Positions 24,812 to 38,700 of a stretch of DNA of 64,000 nt are shown piece by piece. The stretch spans positions 2,728,001-2,792,000 of the forward strand of contig CASHTG010000012.1 of the NCBI GenBank assembly GCA_949357655.1, in the 5' to 3' direction. The notes beneath the pieces were generated by a model. The model did not search any database, was not told the origin of the DNA, and saw only the letters and a list, made by a program, of their open reading frames with translations. This DNA comes from Parascedosporium putredinis. Lineage: Eukaryota; Ascomycota; Sordariomycetes; Microascales; Microascaceae. A program made the position numbers and the translations under genes. Each line of letters begins with the position of its first letter. The first letter of the stretch is position 1.

Positions 24812-27707
24812 AAGGGTCGAGGGTGGGGACTCAGCCCGCATCCCCGTGGATGGGGCTGCACAGGAAGGCCGACGGCGTTTTTGGTCAGCGTAGGGATTCT
24901 CCGGCTCGGATCCCCTCAAGGACCCCGAAAAAACCTGGGCACACACAGCCCCTCCATACGGTGCCCGGACCCCGCGCCAACGAGGGGCTCCCACCCCATC
25001 GGACATCCGGTGCGGGGAAAGGCAAAAGAGAGACGGACAGCGAAGGACAAATGAAGATAAATATAACATTGGGATGAGAATAACGAACAACGGGAAGAAA
25101 ATGAAGGATTGTGAAGAGCCTGAACACTCCCACCCAGGTCCTTTTTTTTTTTTTTTTCATAGCTTGAGCAGCTACGTTTGGTTTCTCACGTCTATAGCTT
25201 CGTGGTTTTTTTAGAGCCAACCAGGAAGCCATCTTGTGTGGGCTCAAGACTGGAGATGCCTGGGATTTATTGCATTTTCTGGTCAAGGGAAACTAACGAT
25301 GTAGCAACTCATAAAGCCTCTCTCCTGCAGATGCGACAAATCCACGCTTGCGAGCTCGTTCTATTGGGGGCTGAAGTTGATTTTAGGTTGCGCGGGTAAC
25401 CTAAATTGGGGGCCGTTTTGCCTCACGGTCTCTCAGCTTTTGCAAGGGGGTGTGCGATTTGCCGGGTTACATTGGAGGCAGCATTTGCCGAGCTTGGAGC
25501 CTGCCTTGCCTGCCCTGTCCGTCTTCGCTTGGCTCCGTTTTGGCATTCTGTGCGTCGATACCACTCCACTCCTCTTGCCTCGTACAAGTATGCGTGGCGC
25601 CAAGAGTATTATTGGTAGCACATTATCGTCGTGCTCCGTGTGCTTATGTAAGTAACCAATTTGATGTCTTTTGTTGCTGCATTTCGCCCATTCTTGCGAG
25701 GCAAGCGAACTTTGATTAGCAAGTGGACAAATTCAGTGCATTGTTTTGAATTACATTGACAAGAGCTCCGTCTCTTCCCGGTCACTTTCTGCTTTGCGAG
25801 ACTGGGGAGGACTCGACTAGACAGAAAACTGTGTCTGACTCAGTCGCCTTCCTCAGAGGAACACGTGGAGTAAGGTTCCTTCTTCTTTCAAGTTCCCCTT
25901 CTACTATTCTCGTTCTTTTGTTCTTCTAACACCTTGTCCCCTCTCTCCCTCTCTCCCTCTCCTGATCTCTCTCTTTTTCCCCTTTCATGAAGAACACATG
26001 TAGGTGCGGCGGAGAAGGCAGCAATAGCGGGGTCAGCCTCGTCTACGCCCGTGTGTGCGACAGCGTTTAATGTTGGCATCGAGCGGCATTGGGAAACCGA
26101 TACCGCAGCCTTTTCTCTTTTGGCCCGAGTGAGCCGTCACGAAGGCCGGAGCTACTTCCACGTCTTAGTTTCGCTGCATTTGTTTACATCCATGGATCAA
26201 TGTACCCATGGTGAATTGTTTGTTTATTTTCCCCACTACCGCCGCCCCTCTCTCCCGGAAAATGGAGGCGGGCGGAAATAGGATGAAGATGTCTTGGAAA
26301 AAAGAAAAGCGCAGACTAGGAAATGCAAAGAGGAGGGCGACGGCGCAGAAAACAAAAAGAAAAGAAATGGAGAAAATAAAGAAATTGAACAAGCAATTCT
26401 GGGAGAGAAGGACTGGAAATCAACTTGAAGAAACGGGAAAAGAGAGAAATTGAGGATAGACGCCAGCACAATACCAAGGCACCCTCAACACAATCCGTTG
26501 ATCCAATCCCACTCCTTCCCTTCGTTGCCCTATTCCCCTACATGTACATGTAGGCTCAAAACAGCACGAGATACAAGTACGAAACGAGAAAGAAAAGAAA
26601 CAAGGAGGGGAAACAGAATAAGAAAGAAAAAAATACACAAGCCCACATATGTCAGTCATTTACTCAAGATGGTTTTGTTGAGACTGGAGTCATGAAAGCA
26701 ACCTCACCCCCAGATTCGGATTCTTTCTCATCCCCTACGTACCTCATCTTTCCCTCAATTCCCATCTTGGTTTCCCACTCCTCTAGAGTCGTCATCGCCA
26801 AATACCTAGGGCGAGTGAATAATATAACCCGACCTAGCTCAGCTGCGGGGTCTCGCGCAGTAGCCTCCTCACGCGACATGTGCTCTCTTGAAGTCCATGC
26901 AATGTCTACACCTGCTCTCTAGCCCATCCCGGGAACTAACGGATGCAGTCTTGACTAGGCGCGCCAGGTCTTGTTTCTCTCGTATCATATACCCCCTTTT
27001 TTTTTCCGTACGTGAACTCACCTGGTCTTGTGAGGAAAGTCAAGGTCACGATCTTGCTTCATCACCGCCTCAGCCAGCCCTCCCCTCACCAAATACTATA
27101 GTGTAGCCTCTCGTTATCTATTTTTGCCGTTGCACTCAGTGCCCCTTGCCAATTACCCGTGGTCCCGCTCAACCCCCTCAGCCACCGTGTTTTGCTATTC
27201 CACAATACTACTGAGCATACGACCTTGACTCAGTGGCGCCTGCCCTGCCCCCGCACATTCGCGAGTCAGCTCGGGCGACGTATAAAACCAAGACTTGGTT
27301 TGTTGAAAAGCGAGCGGTATTGTTTGCGCGTTGAACGCCCTCCCTGCTGTGTTCCCCTACATCCATGTATGACCCCGCTACGCATTAAGATGTTAAGGGT
27401 TGTACCCTAAAATCGCAGGCCAAAAGCTCAATATCCCTACCGCGCCACCTACTGCGGCTGTCGTCTATCTCTCAAGGCTCCAAGCTTCTCACAAGGAGAG
27501 GGTCCAAGGATACAAGATGGTTAGCCCATGCGCGAAACCTGGACGTGAATTCAATGTTGCAATCAAGGTTCTCTTGTTATCAGACTCTACATGTAACTTT
27601 TTTGCCCTGTCCATATCCCTGCCTGCTAAATACATGCATGGAGATTCGCCACAACGCCCTTACTCCCACCGTCTCCATTCTTTATAATTCCGTTCAACCC
27701 CAGTGGT

Positions 27708-27743
27708 AGATATATATATCACATATATATGTGTATATATCTA
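27708..27743. repeat. AT-rich dinucleotide repeat
   Basis: Interrupted TA/AT run about 270 bp beyond the CMR1 stop codon. It may lie in the 3' flank of that gene. Confidence 0.7.
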
Positions 27744-28009
27744 TCTGTGGATATCGATTCCCGTAGATGTAAATCTCCCTCCCAAATCATGGGGGCAAAA
27801 TGAAAGAAGAAAAAAAAAAAAAAAAGAGAGTAAGAACACAAGGGAAAACGCGTTTAATCCAAACGACGTGTAAACTGGCAAACAACGCTCCCATAGAACA
27901 GAATTCGGGAAAAAAAATCAAGACCTGCTCCTTAGCTCCTGTATCCCCGTTTTGTTTTGCTGCTTGCAGATTATCCTGTCCAACGATTGAAAGGCAGTCA
28001 TTCGCCGCC

Positions 28010-31000
28010 TCAGATACCCATTTGTCCCATGCTATCCCCCGCCCAGTGGCTCCCAAGCATCGCCAGCTTTCGCTTGATGCCATCCCCGATACGGGTGCTA
28101 ATGCCTTCGCTCAGGGTCGAGAGTCCGTACGCCAACACGTTGCATGTCTTGTCCAGTCCTATCGTGCTCCCATCATGTCTCGTGAGGACAGGTATCCCGT
28201 CCCTTGACCAGAGATAGGAGATGATGGCCGCGTCCTCTGGCGTCACTTGATCAACCGCCACCATATCACCGCCCTTGATGTGTACCGGCGTACTCGACCT
28301 CTTGATCGTAGGGGTCGGTGTCTCGCTTCGATCCCCCTGCTTTTCCCGATCGGCGAAGATTGGGGAGTCAACATGGGTGAAGCTCGATGAGTTTGGCGCT
28401 TTTGGAAATCGCTATCTTGTCTTCCAACGCTGTCTGTCCAAAGAATTACCGTTGCACGGTATATCGCGGCAGACCACCAATTCGGTCGTCGGTTGACCGG
28501 CATCGATCGAACAAGACGCAACACCTGGCCCGAGTGGAATATGGCCTCCTCCCTGTTCGAGATGCAACGCTTATGCCTCTGCGAAAGATCCCATGACGAG
28601 CCGTCGAACCCCTCACGGCGGGCTAGCCTCTCAATCTCAGGAAAGTTGGTCACCGCATTGAGGGAGATGAGGTGGTAGAGGACAAGATTGCACTGTGTGA
28701 CATGGCACCCAGGGGTCTGCTTTGACACTGATATCGAGACTTCGTACCACTTTTGTAATAGGCCCTGAACTTCCTCTAACCGGAGCAGGGTGCTAGACTT
28801 GGTCGGCGTCCGCGAAGCCGAGCAGCGACTGGCGACAGTCTCAGGAAAACACGACAGCATCTGGCGTACGTGGCAGAGCAGCGACTGGAGGGTGGAGAAG
28901 CAGTCGCAGGTGCATGGGAGTGATGCTGCCCTGTTGCCTGGCAAGGTTGTTGTGCAGGAAGTCGTGGAAAAGGTCGCATAGGGACGGTGTCATGGCCGTC
29001 GAGCTGAGAGCCTGGGGATTTACGCTCAATTCGCCCCCAAAGAGCTTTTGGACATGAGACATCCATTCCTCTGCGCTTGTGGACATCCATAGCACCTCTG
29101 CACCCGGAAGTGGGCACTGCAAGTCTGAAATTGCGAGCGTCGGCGCCGTATCATGGAATAGGCTAAGCTCCTGATCAACCATGACCCAATTATACACAAG
29201 CCTACGTTTGCATCACTGTTAGTCTCTTGTACTTGGCCTGCGTGTACGACCTTGAGGGGGGATGCAGATAGAAGAAAAACGAAAAGCAAAACCGGGCCAC
29301 ACGCACCTATTTTGCGATTCACGGTGAAGCCATCCGCGCCATTGAGATTGGGGATCCATATTTGTTTGCGGGACCATGCCCGCCCTGGACTCCAGCATTC
29401 CCGCGTGTTTGAGCATCTGTCATCATTTCGTACAGCCGTTAGTGGGTTGGAAAAGAAAATGGAGAGTGTATCGCTGACAGTCACCCTGCACGCGAGGTTA
29501 GAGGACTTACCGAAAGATACATTCCCCGCTGGCCCATGGCGATATCCATGAGCCACTTGTCTCCACTCCAAGCCCCGAGGATAGTAAAGAGCAATGCACA
29601 TCGGAGTGCGACTGGGTCTGCCGAGAACTCGACATTCTTTTCAATCGTGTCAAACAAGGAAATACGGCAAGTTTCCGTCAAGCCAGTCGCCAGGTGCCTC
29701 GCCTCCGCCATGGGAATCGCTGAAGCGCCTTGCGCGATCATAAGTAGGACCAGAAGGGTGGACGCTTGATTATTGACCAACATCTCGTTGGGGTCTACGC
29801 ATCCGGCCACGACCAAGTTGAAGTAGCTGGACAAAGTTCGTACGTGGCTGCGAAGAAGATATTCTAGCATCTTGTTAGGAGGGAGAACGATGAAGTTGAA
29901 GTTCCCTGGGCTCGGGTATCCGGTTTTCGGGAGGCTATTTAGGCCTCCGCGATGAATATCCAAAGCCTTGTGGAGGAAAAATTGGGTTATAGCGAGCATC
30001 TTGTCCCGGGTTCTCTGTGTCATGGGAATGACAGCCGTTAAATCCGACGAATCCCAGTCCGCATGCTCAAGGTACTTTTCCAGTGAGAGCCAATGGCTCT
30101 CGTCCTTGACCTCTGCTCTAGGCATTCCAGATGCACAATGGCCGTCCGAGGGCAAGAGCCGGAGTAAACCGGAGGATTGCAGCGTGCCAGCGGCCACGAG
30201 GATTCGGCGGCGATGATAACTTCGAACTCGGGGATCATACCCTCGACCATGGTGATGGGGAGCTTCCATGGGTTTCAGCATACTTTCGTAGTCACCAGAG
30301 GACAACATGCTTGTGTTGCTGGTGTGAATGGATCCCTGTGAAGACGTCGAGGTCATGGGCTCCGACCCGGAAGAGATGTCGCTTAGTTCCGTGAAAGCGG
30401 TACCAGCGAGAGCACCGGCCGTGATGTGTAGCGGACCAGCGTACATGTCAAGTTCGAGCGCGTAGTCGGACGGCCACATGAGGAGGTCGTGGTAGTTGGG
30501 GTCAGGAGATACAAAGTCCCTCCTAGCGGCAGCATGTCTTCGAGGCTGTCCATCCGGCTGGTTGGGGAAGAGAAGGTCTCCGGGCTGGGTTGGAAAGTTA
30601 ACGATGGGGTTCTGCGAAGAACATCGACTGTTCTGGGATCCACCATGGGAGAAATCGGCGAGCTCAGTGGAGTCATGTGCTTCACTGGAGTGGTCGGGTT
30701 GGGCAACACGGTTGGGTCGATATCCATGAAGGCTACCGGAGGCATCATCGGTTGGACCTGGGGCGCTGATGGCGGGGGCATCAAGCCGTTTCCGTTAAAT
30801 GCAGCACTGGCCTGAGCGGCCCTCACCGCGGCCTTTGATGATCGACGAGCGAACCGTGCCGCGCAAGGAAGGTTCTTCTCCGCACATCGTGCGCACGGAA
30901 CCCTTTATCACATCCGGTTTTGGCATTGGCGCAGTTCTGGCAGGCAATAGGTGTTCTCCCGGCCACAGTCGGTACGCCCCTGGCAAGGGCTCCATCGGAT

Positions 31001-31245
31001 CCCGAGCTTCATGATACGTGGAGTGATGCCGCTGAAGCAGGTCTCTCCTCGCGAAGGAGAGCTGGCAGGCGCCGCACCGATGCGGTTTGACGTTTGTGTC
31101 TGTGATGGACCACATTAGCTGAGGTGAATCTTCATGCGTTGTTCGAACGGCTGCCCAGCACAAGGAGCTTACGGCTAGGAATATGTCTCTCGAGATGCTC
31201 TTTTCGTGTGAAAGACTTTCCACAATAGGCGCAAAAGACAACCAT
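28010..31245 (-). CDS. CMR1: CMR1/PIG1-type melanin regulator (two C2H2 fingers plus Zn2Cys6)
   Basis: Nuclear activator of DHN-melanin genes. Finger 1 has Cys 5, Cys 8, His 21 and His 25. Finger 2 has Cys 33, Cys 36, His 49 and His 54 (HRCGACQLSFARRDLLQRHH). A Zn2Cys6 cluster follows with Cys 78, 81, 88, 94, 97 and 104. This pairing of two DNA-binding types is the hallmark of CMR1. A Pro/Ser-rich stretch and the long fungal-TF middle-homology region follow. Start 31245; introns 31100-31172 (between the fingers), 29417-29510 and 29202-29306. Frame breaks lie near 30978, 30905, 30529 and 28402 (one base short each) and 28890 (one extra or two missing). Read across them the product is about 988 residues, close to the roughly 970-985 remembered for CMR1 and PIG1. 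The intact zinc ligands on both sides of the breaks argue against a pseudogene. Confidence 0.93.
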
Positions 31246-31548
31246 GATAAAAGGCTTCGATGGCTTCGGAAGTTTCGGGTCGTGAAGGAGTCACCCTTTG
31301 CGATGAACCCCAGGGTAGGTAGTCTTTCTCTTTCTGGATGGCGGGTTCTATATGCGTAGATAAGTATGTGATAACCGCCGAAGAGTAGCCTCTTTCGAAG
31401 AGGGAGTGAAGCTCTGATTAAAGTCTTGAGGGAATGGATGGAGACGAATGGGCAGAGTTGACTGCTGGTAGGTAGTGATCCCTCGACGGAAACTTGGAAA
31501 AAGAAAAAAGGAAAAAGAAAATAAGGGACCTTTGACCAAGAGCAAGGG

Positions 31549-31555
31549 TATATAT
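31549..31555 (-). promoter_or_regulatory. Possible TATA element of CMR1
   Basis: Minus strand reads CATATATACC about 305 bp upstream of the CMR1 ATG. Weak evidence from position and sequence only. Confidence 0.3.
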
Positions 31556-31790
31556 GAGTGAAAGGTTGATAGATGGATGTATGAGAGGGGACCAGAGATA
31601 TTAAAGACCCCCAAGGCGCAATGGGGCGGAGAGGTATACGCCGCCTTGGATAGTGTAAGTCCCGTGTCGCACCTGGCAGGATTCGTTGTGCTTATCCTGT
31701 GGAGCATTTGACCTTTTGGCCCAAGAGGTGTTACTTGGTGAGTTAGATCGTAGGACATTGTCCTGGCTGTGGGACTTGTGTGCGTATAGG

Positions 31791-31841
31791 TGTGCGTGTG
31801 TGCGTGTGTGTGTGTGTGTGTGTGGTGTGTGGGTGCGTGTG
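31791..31841. repeat. GT microsatellite upstream of CMR1
   Basis: GT dinucleotide run with a near-perfect core at 31804-31824, about 550 bp upstream of the CMR1 start codon. Confidence 0.9.
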
Positions 31842-32718
31842 CTGCCGAGGCGGTGTTCTCGGCGGATAGAGGGCCTCGAGCGAGCAACGGTACGGTCAAA
31901 AGAGATGATCAACTGGGATTCAAGACAGCTTTGAAGGGTACCGCTAGCGGCAGATGAGGTGCATCTCCCGGGGCGTCCTTCAGCCGCGCTGGCGCTGGGA
32001 ATACATCACTGGCCTGTATGCATGCAAAGTCGTGGAGCCAGCTTCATGGACCCAACCAACGATCCATTGTGGAGGTACGCAAGGATAGGACGGGAGACAG
32101 GGGTCTGACTGGACCGGTACATAACTATCCAGGCGCCAGTCGCGGCAGGCCCTTGTACCGTATCATGGCCCGTGAGGACGGGGTGACCTCGAAGCTCCTC
32201 TTCGCCGAGGGTCCAAAATCATTTCAGCTAGTTTCGTTCACGAGCTATTTGACGGCAGCACCAGGGCAGCGTGATGACGATGGCAATTCAGGCTCTAATG
32301 GGACGCAGTACAAGGGCCGAGGCCAGTTCTCTAAAGTGGACCAGTCTCAGTGAAGCTCCGGGATCGACCCTCTAGGAGAGACAGAGGGAGAGCCAGAAGC
32401 TTGGTAGTCTCGACCGGGCAACGATGCTGCATGTGTAAGACTTGTACTTGTAGGGAAAATGATATCACTAGCGTGTCAACTGCGGAGTGAAGAGGGAAAA
32501 ACAAGAAAAACCCAAAGGAGAGGATGAAGAGAGGACATGAAAAAAAAAAAAAAAAAAAAAAGAAAAAGAAAACTGAAAAACTGATAGATAATTCAATGGA
32601 ATGGATCAATTGATTGTGTATGGCTGTCAATTAGGCAAACTCGCATTGTCTCGCTAACCCTGGCTCATTGAATAAATGTAGAAATGGAGAAGAGAAGAGC
32701 TGTACCTCTCTCAGCAGC

Positions 32719-32743
32719 CAAACCCAAACCCAAACCCAAACCA
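32719..32743. repeat. CCCAAA hexamer run
   Basis: About four copies of CCCAAA on plus, GGGTTT on minus. It differs from the TTAGGG telomere repeat usual in filamentous fungi and is internal, so it is not taken as a telomere. Confidence 0.8.
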
Positions 32744-35700
32744 AGAAAAAAAAAAAAAAAGAAAAAGGGCAACAATGGTACGAACAACTCTGGGGCATCG
32801 AGGTAGGCTTGGCGGTGGATCATGCTAGCAAAATAGAATGGGAGGCAATGAGAACATTGAAGGCTCACCTTGTCGACCATAAATGCGTCCCACTCGCTTG
32901 GCCCTCGCAAGACACTGAGCCAGGAACCAAAGACAGGAACTGCGCGATCCATTCACATTATGTGGGGATAGACCGGGGATGGGAGGGACAGCCGAGAGGG
33001 TGTGTGGAAATGGAGTGGAATATCCCAAGGAATCTGTAATATCATGCAGAGGTGGTGATACTAGACTGTGAGCAGTAAAGTGGAGGAAAGGTACCTAGCA
33101 TAAGGAAGTAAGGAACGAGAGAGAGGGAGTGTAGTGTGTGCGTAGTGTGTGGGGAGGGAGGGACGAGGAGGGGACGAAGAAGGCGCAACCAGCTTGAGCA
33201 CTTGAGAGAGCACTTGAGGGGAGGAACGAGGGAGACGGAGAGGGAAATGAAGAATCAACAGGGAAACACCCAGTAACCAGAGACATCTGCAAGAAAACGA
33301 GGTGCATGGCGCTTGTTATCGTGTCGTTGGCCAGGTGGCCTGTGTCCGATTGACTGAGACATCCTCCAAGAGCGAGCTTGAGCGCCTTTTCGAGCAAGAC
33401 GAAAAGGCGGAGTGGGAGCTAGCGGAGTGTTGGGTTCACTTGCACATGGAGATAAACCAAGAAGCCGACTGAGTCTCCCTCGCTGCTGCCCTGGCTAGCA
33501 TGAAAGGATCGAGATGAGGGGCTGGGGGTTCTACGACTGATACCAGTGTAGGTTAAGTGCTTATTATTGTGTACGATCAGTTGTTCCCTTCTCCTTTCCT
33601 TTTTAGGCTTACGCCTCTTGATCTTCTATCACGCTCACTTCGGTTCCCTCGCCAATCTTTTATTTTCATTTTTTTCCCCTTTGGTCATGACCCTGAGGGG
33701 ACGTTGGCGCCCCAAGGGCTGGCCTAGGCCAAAGCTATCAATGAGAGGGAATCGGCGGGCGAAAGTGGCGGCAGTGCATGTTTGGTGGCAACGATGGGCA
33801 TTGCAATGGTCACTAGGCGTCTGTTTTTGATCAAGCCACCGCCATAGAATTGTCTCCCAGCCGTTAGTAGGGGAAATAGAGCAGACACGCCACCGCCTAT
33901 CTACACCACCTGGACTGGTAAGATACAGCACACTGACACGGTTTAGTTTTCGGTGCGGCAACAGGTCCATCTTCGGATGGATGGCGTTATGGCGATGGCG
34001 TAAGAGCTCGTGTTCCAAGCCGGCCCTGAACTACGTCTCAACCTGGGCCAGACATGGCCGTCTCACAAGAAAAGGGCAAAAGAAAAGAGAAAAATCTATA
34101 GATCGACTGACTTTGTAGTCGATATTAGGATCGCTTGCTCGGGGCCATTGAGTTGGCGGCATGAAAAGGGCGGCGAGGAGGGGGTAGAGGCAATGTCCCC
34201 AAAGATAGCCCTCCTCCCAACATGATTGGCCATATCGACGACAAGATATCGTCCGGACATCTCTTCCTCCCGTCACCCCCTCCCTTTCTCAGGGCGGCAA
34301 CGACAAACCCGAGGGGAGGAGACAAAGGGGTACGTAGTAAATGTTTTGCTTAGCTCGGAAATAGTGTGAAGTCGGTGTGGCAAGACAAGCTCCCAAAACC
34401 ATCTGGGTCGCCTTTCCGCCAATCGCCCTGGAGACCTCTCGCAATTGAACACCAGAGCTTGACTTGGGGAGAGGCACAGAGCTCGAGCGTGTCCGATGCT
34501 CATCCGACGATCAGTAACCGGAGGGACCGCGCTCGGCCTAAAGACCGCCTGTCTCACTAGAGTCCATTGCTCCCTTATTCGCAATATCTCGGCCACTTTA
34601 GGCTTACGTTTTCTAAAACAGGAGCAAGGACCCGAATCCTTAGAGCGTGGAGACTATTCGTCCTCTCCATTCCGCGGCAGCTTCAGGGCCGCACGGGAAA
34701 AGGCCGTAAACGGGGCAGGAGAGGGAAAGTACATGGCTGCTGGAGAGAAAGCCCTGGTAAGCCTTGTACCGGCCGGTGCTCCATCAATGCATCCAAAGAG
34801 AAAGTTGATGCGACCTACCAAGGTATTGTCTGTAGATCCAGAGATCCGACAGCTACATGGAGAGATGCCCATTCATTCCCTCATTAGGCAAGCGGAGGGG
34901 GATGGTATGGCATGGTCCTAGTCTCTTCCTTTATTGTTTCCTTTGTTTTTGTTCTTTCTTTTTTTCCTCTCAGCTTTATATCCAAGCTTGACTGCGCTGG
35001 TCATTTGGCCCTCCCAATGTAGGTCGGCCTTGCTGCAGATCTCTGTCAAAGGCCTTTGGCTCCACCCAATCGCTCAGCCAAAGGAGTGGATAATGACCAC
35101 AGTCCCTCACTCACCTACAGCCGCGGGGTTCTAGCGATGGTTTGAAAAAAAAAAAAAATGGTCTGTGGTCCTTGGTGAGAGAAGGAAAAACTACAGGTCA
35201 GAATTGATGCAGGTTTCGGTGCAGACACTCGGGAGCCCTTCGTGGCTAGACGCACGCCCACCTTTGCTAAAGGCAACATGAGTTGAAATCACAAACTCGC
35301 CTGGCGGAGGGCCTCGCACCTCCCATTAACATCAACTGATGGTGACTCGTCCTCGAGCTCCCTACCGCAACTTGGTCCCAAGTATACCTTGGGGTGCAGG
35401 TAGAAGACCGGTACCAAATCGCTAGGAAGAGAGTAGGGCCATCTTCACCATTCTTCAATGTCTCACTTCGATGCACGTAATGGACAATCCTCTTTGAGTT
35501 AGCCTCCTCCCATTGCCGAAGCCAAAACACGGCCATTGGGTCCACGTTACAGGTACACTCTTTGGCTTCCCTTCAACACGCGCTGGGCGGGGATGTACTA
35601 GCCAAGCAGGATGAAGTGTACAAAGACGGTTGAGAAGCAACATCGCAAGCAGGGTTTCAAGCTTGGCTGACGAGCCGAGGTAGTACCCGCCTGATTCGTC

Positions 35701-38700
35701 GAGATCCCACCATATCAGCCCCTGCTTCGTACTCGTCTTTGGCAATCTTGCCCGCCATTTCTCTCCGACTACAAAGCTTCCTGCGGATGCTGGTAAAGCC
35801 TAGGGCTAGGATACTCTCACAAACCATCCATGGCCGGCCATGCATCAAATGATGTACATGAAGCCGCCGGCGAGACTGGCGAACCTCAAGCCGAACTTTC
35901 CAGCCGTCATGGTTCAACTCACCTAGATACATTCAGATACAAGGCGCCTCGTGGCCCTCCTTCCTGGCCTCCCCAAAATTCGGCTTCCTTTCGTTCATGT
36001 GTCATTGTCTCCATTTCTTGAATCAAATGCGGAAGCGCGGTCCCCCAAGCTCTGGCCCCGCTCTTTCTACACGTCCAGGGAGGGTCCAAGAGTGTGCTAA
36101 CTTGATGCATCGCCTCTCAAGATGAGAACTTGGAGAGAAAGACTAGTCGTCACCAAGCGGGAGCAATGTCTGTCCGACTGCCACGAGCTCGAAGCTAGCG
36201 ACGAGTCGCGCAGCATGGCCGGGGCATTCGGTTCATGGAAATGGTTCGTGGGTAAATATAGAGCGTTGAACAACAGGTTCACACGATAAATGTAGGGCAT
36301 ATAGTTCGCGGGCGGAACCCAAAGCTTTCCGTCTTTTTCTTTTTCTTTTTTCTTTTTCTTCTTTTCCGCAAGTGTCAGCTAATCCAGCAGAGCTTGACAT
36401 AAGAACGGTTGAGAACTGTTGAAGACAAAGTGGGACAGCCAACCATCCAGAACAATGAGTGGCCCCTCGAGCAAAATTAGGCCAAACCCAATCCCTTCAC
36501 TTGCACAACGTGGCTGTGGAGCATGGGAAAAGTCCTTCTCGCTAGCAAATTGGTGCCCCAAGGGCGCTACGAATAGCCTTGAACCCAGCGTGGGCTTCAA
36601 GCAACACCTTGTGATACGAAGAGAGAGTTCCGCTCAAGACACGTCAGTTGGCCCAAATTTATTTGGAAATTAAAAGAAGGGATCAATTCAATCTCGTGTT
36701 CAGTTGCTGACCCACCAATAAAGGGAAATTCTAGGTATTACGCCTAGTTTCTCAAGAGCAGCGCGGACACTAGACATCAGGCAACTATACCACAAGCGTA
36801 CCTTTCTTGACTCATGGGAACCATTTATTTTGCTTGGGAAGCAGGACAAGGTGTGAGCAGGGGATAGCTCGTTGCTTCATATGATTTGCACCACTAATAG
36901 TCCCCAACTCCCGAAAGTGTATCGGGCCACCTCCGTATATTGGCGATCGTGATTGGGCCTCGGCACGGCGCGAGCGGGAAGCGTTGCGGATCGCTTACCT
37001 TGCCCTGGTATCTCCCCTGGGCGGTGTCTTCTCCTGCAGGTGATTGGAAGGGTGGATGTGGGTGGTTAGCCTCCACACCTATCCTTTCTCACTCTGACTA
37101 GTGTAGGTACATCTATCTGAGCGAGGCGGAATACCAATGTCCCAGAGTAGTACAAGCAACTCTTGATCCTTCAACACTGAAGGCGTCGGGACTAGGGTCT
37201 ACCGCGCCTCACATTACCATGTTCGTGGAAATTCAAGGAGGCAAATCCTTTCCACCTTTTGTTAAGTTATCTCACCTCATCGAGGCAATCCCTTCAACAG
37301 CAGCCTCACCTCGTGAAGTGAAGAGATTGGGAGCCGACAATGTGTAGATGCTTGGCGCGCCGTCATCGTACCAATAGAAGGGAAGGGAATAGGTGAATAG
37401 ATGACCACCCTTCACGTTTAAACTCCTGCTCCCAACTTGACAGCGCTTGTCGGCGTGGCAAGTTGAAGCTTCGTAAGTACAGTTCCATTTGGCAATCACA
37501 GCATTCGGGGCTCACTGGATAGTGGCGCTTGGGAAATATCCTCATTTTCTTTTTTTTCTTAGAAGGTACCTCGGTAGTCCTCGCATCATTGGTACGCTAG
37601 TGCCTGCTGGGGTCATGAGGGGATTGGATCGATCGATTCCATTGGGAGTCAAGGTAAGAATTCTCGGCGGTTTCAGAACTCTTGTGGTGGGGGAGCCTTT
37701 GGGGGGCAAGCAAGGGCTGATCGAAAACAGTGCTGCAGGATACGTAATCGCATAGCCTTTTCAAACACTGCATGAAAGAAGTAAGGAAACAGCCGCCCAG
37801 CTCCAAAATATCAAGTTACGATGAAAGGGCAACACACAACACACCACTCGGGCAAGTCCAAACAAACTGACAAATCAGGACAAGATTCTCCGGAATGAAT
37901 AGCATGCACTCCACTCACGTCCTCTCCATCCCGAGCAGCTTTACGCAGTGCCCAACAAGAGTCAACACGTTTAGGTGTTGGATCATCAGATGGCGTCCGG
38001 AGTAAGCCCAAAGGTGGGCTTACACCCTTTGCTCGTTACACTTTAAGTCTTGTTTTGGGCCCCTTCTTTTATTTCCACTTGGCGTCGTGGATGGCCTCTC
38101 CGGAAAGCGCCCTTTATTCAACGTTCAACCAACGTGAGGGTGACGGGTTCTGCGGCTAACGGAAGGCGAGGCGGGGCTCAAGCGGTTGCAGCTTGTGGTT
38201 GTACCTCTATAAATACGGGAAGCCATGGCTGCAAGACGCAGCCCGCGGCCAGTACATCTAGCAAATCATTGGAAAGATAAACCCGACATCTCCAGGAGGC
38301 TTACTGACTGCTGATCATCTGTGGCCGCCTACACATGCACTTCCAGCCGAGGGCGCTCAGGGTATATGTTTCTTGTTCCCTCCCACAACTGGGGGCTCAG
38401 GCGTTCTGGGAGCGAACTTGCACCGTTGTGAAGATGGTAGTTCGGCTCCCCATGCCGTCATCGTTGCAGTCGATCCGAGTTTGGGACATGCAGTACACGC
38501 CAAGAAGTGTCCCAGCACCCTCACCGAGCGGCCCTTTTGACTCTTATCCAAAGCAGAGAGTGATCATCAAGGTGCTCTGTCCTACATGGCGGCGGATGCG
38601 CCGGAAAGGCCCTCCTTAAAGACATGCCCTCTCCATCCCAAGAACAAGGACCCGGTCTCCCGTTGCCCTGCAGCGAGGGACTTTAGGACCGGCTTCTAAG

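Larger units (their letters stand above)
22677..28009. other. Gene-free spacer, reductase promoter to CMR1 3' end
   Basis: The first 600 bp carry the reductase promoter and leader. The rest holds purine-rich A/G tracts (24535-24605, 24671-24702), a CATC repeat, an AT repeat near 27710 and other microsatellites. No coding sequence was recognised. Confidence 0.6.

Noticed and set aside
32719..32743. Telomere-like repeat
   Set aside because: GGGTTT is not the TTAGGG of filamentous fungi, only four copies, and flanked by ordinary sequence.
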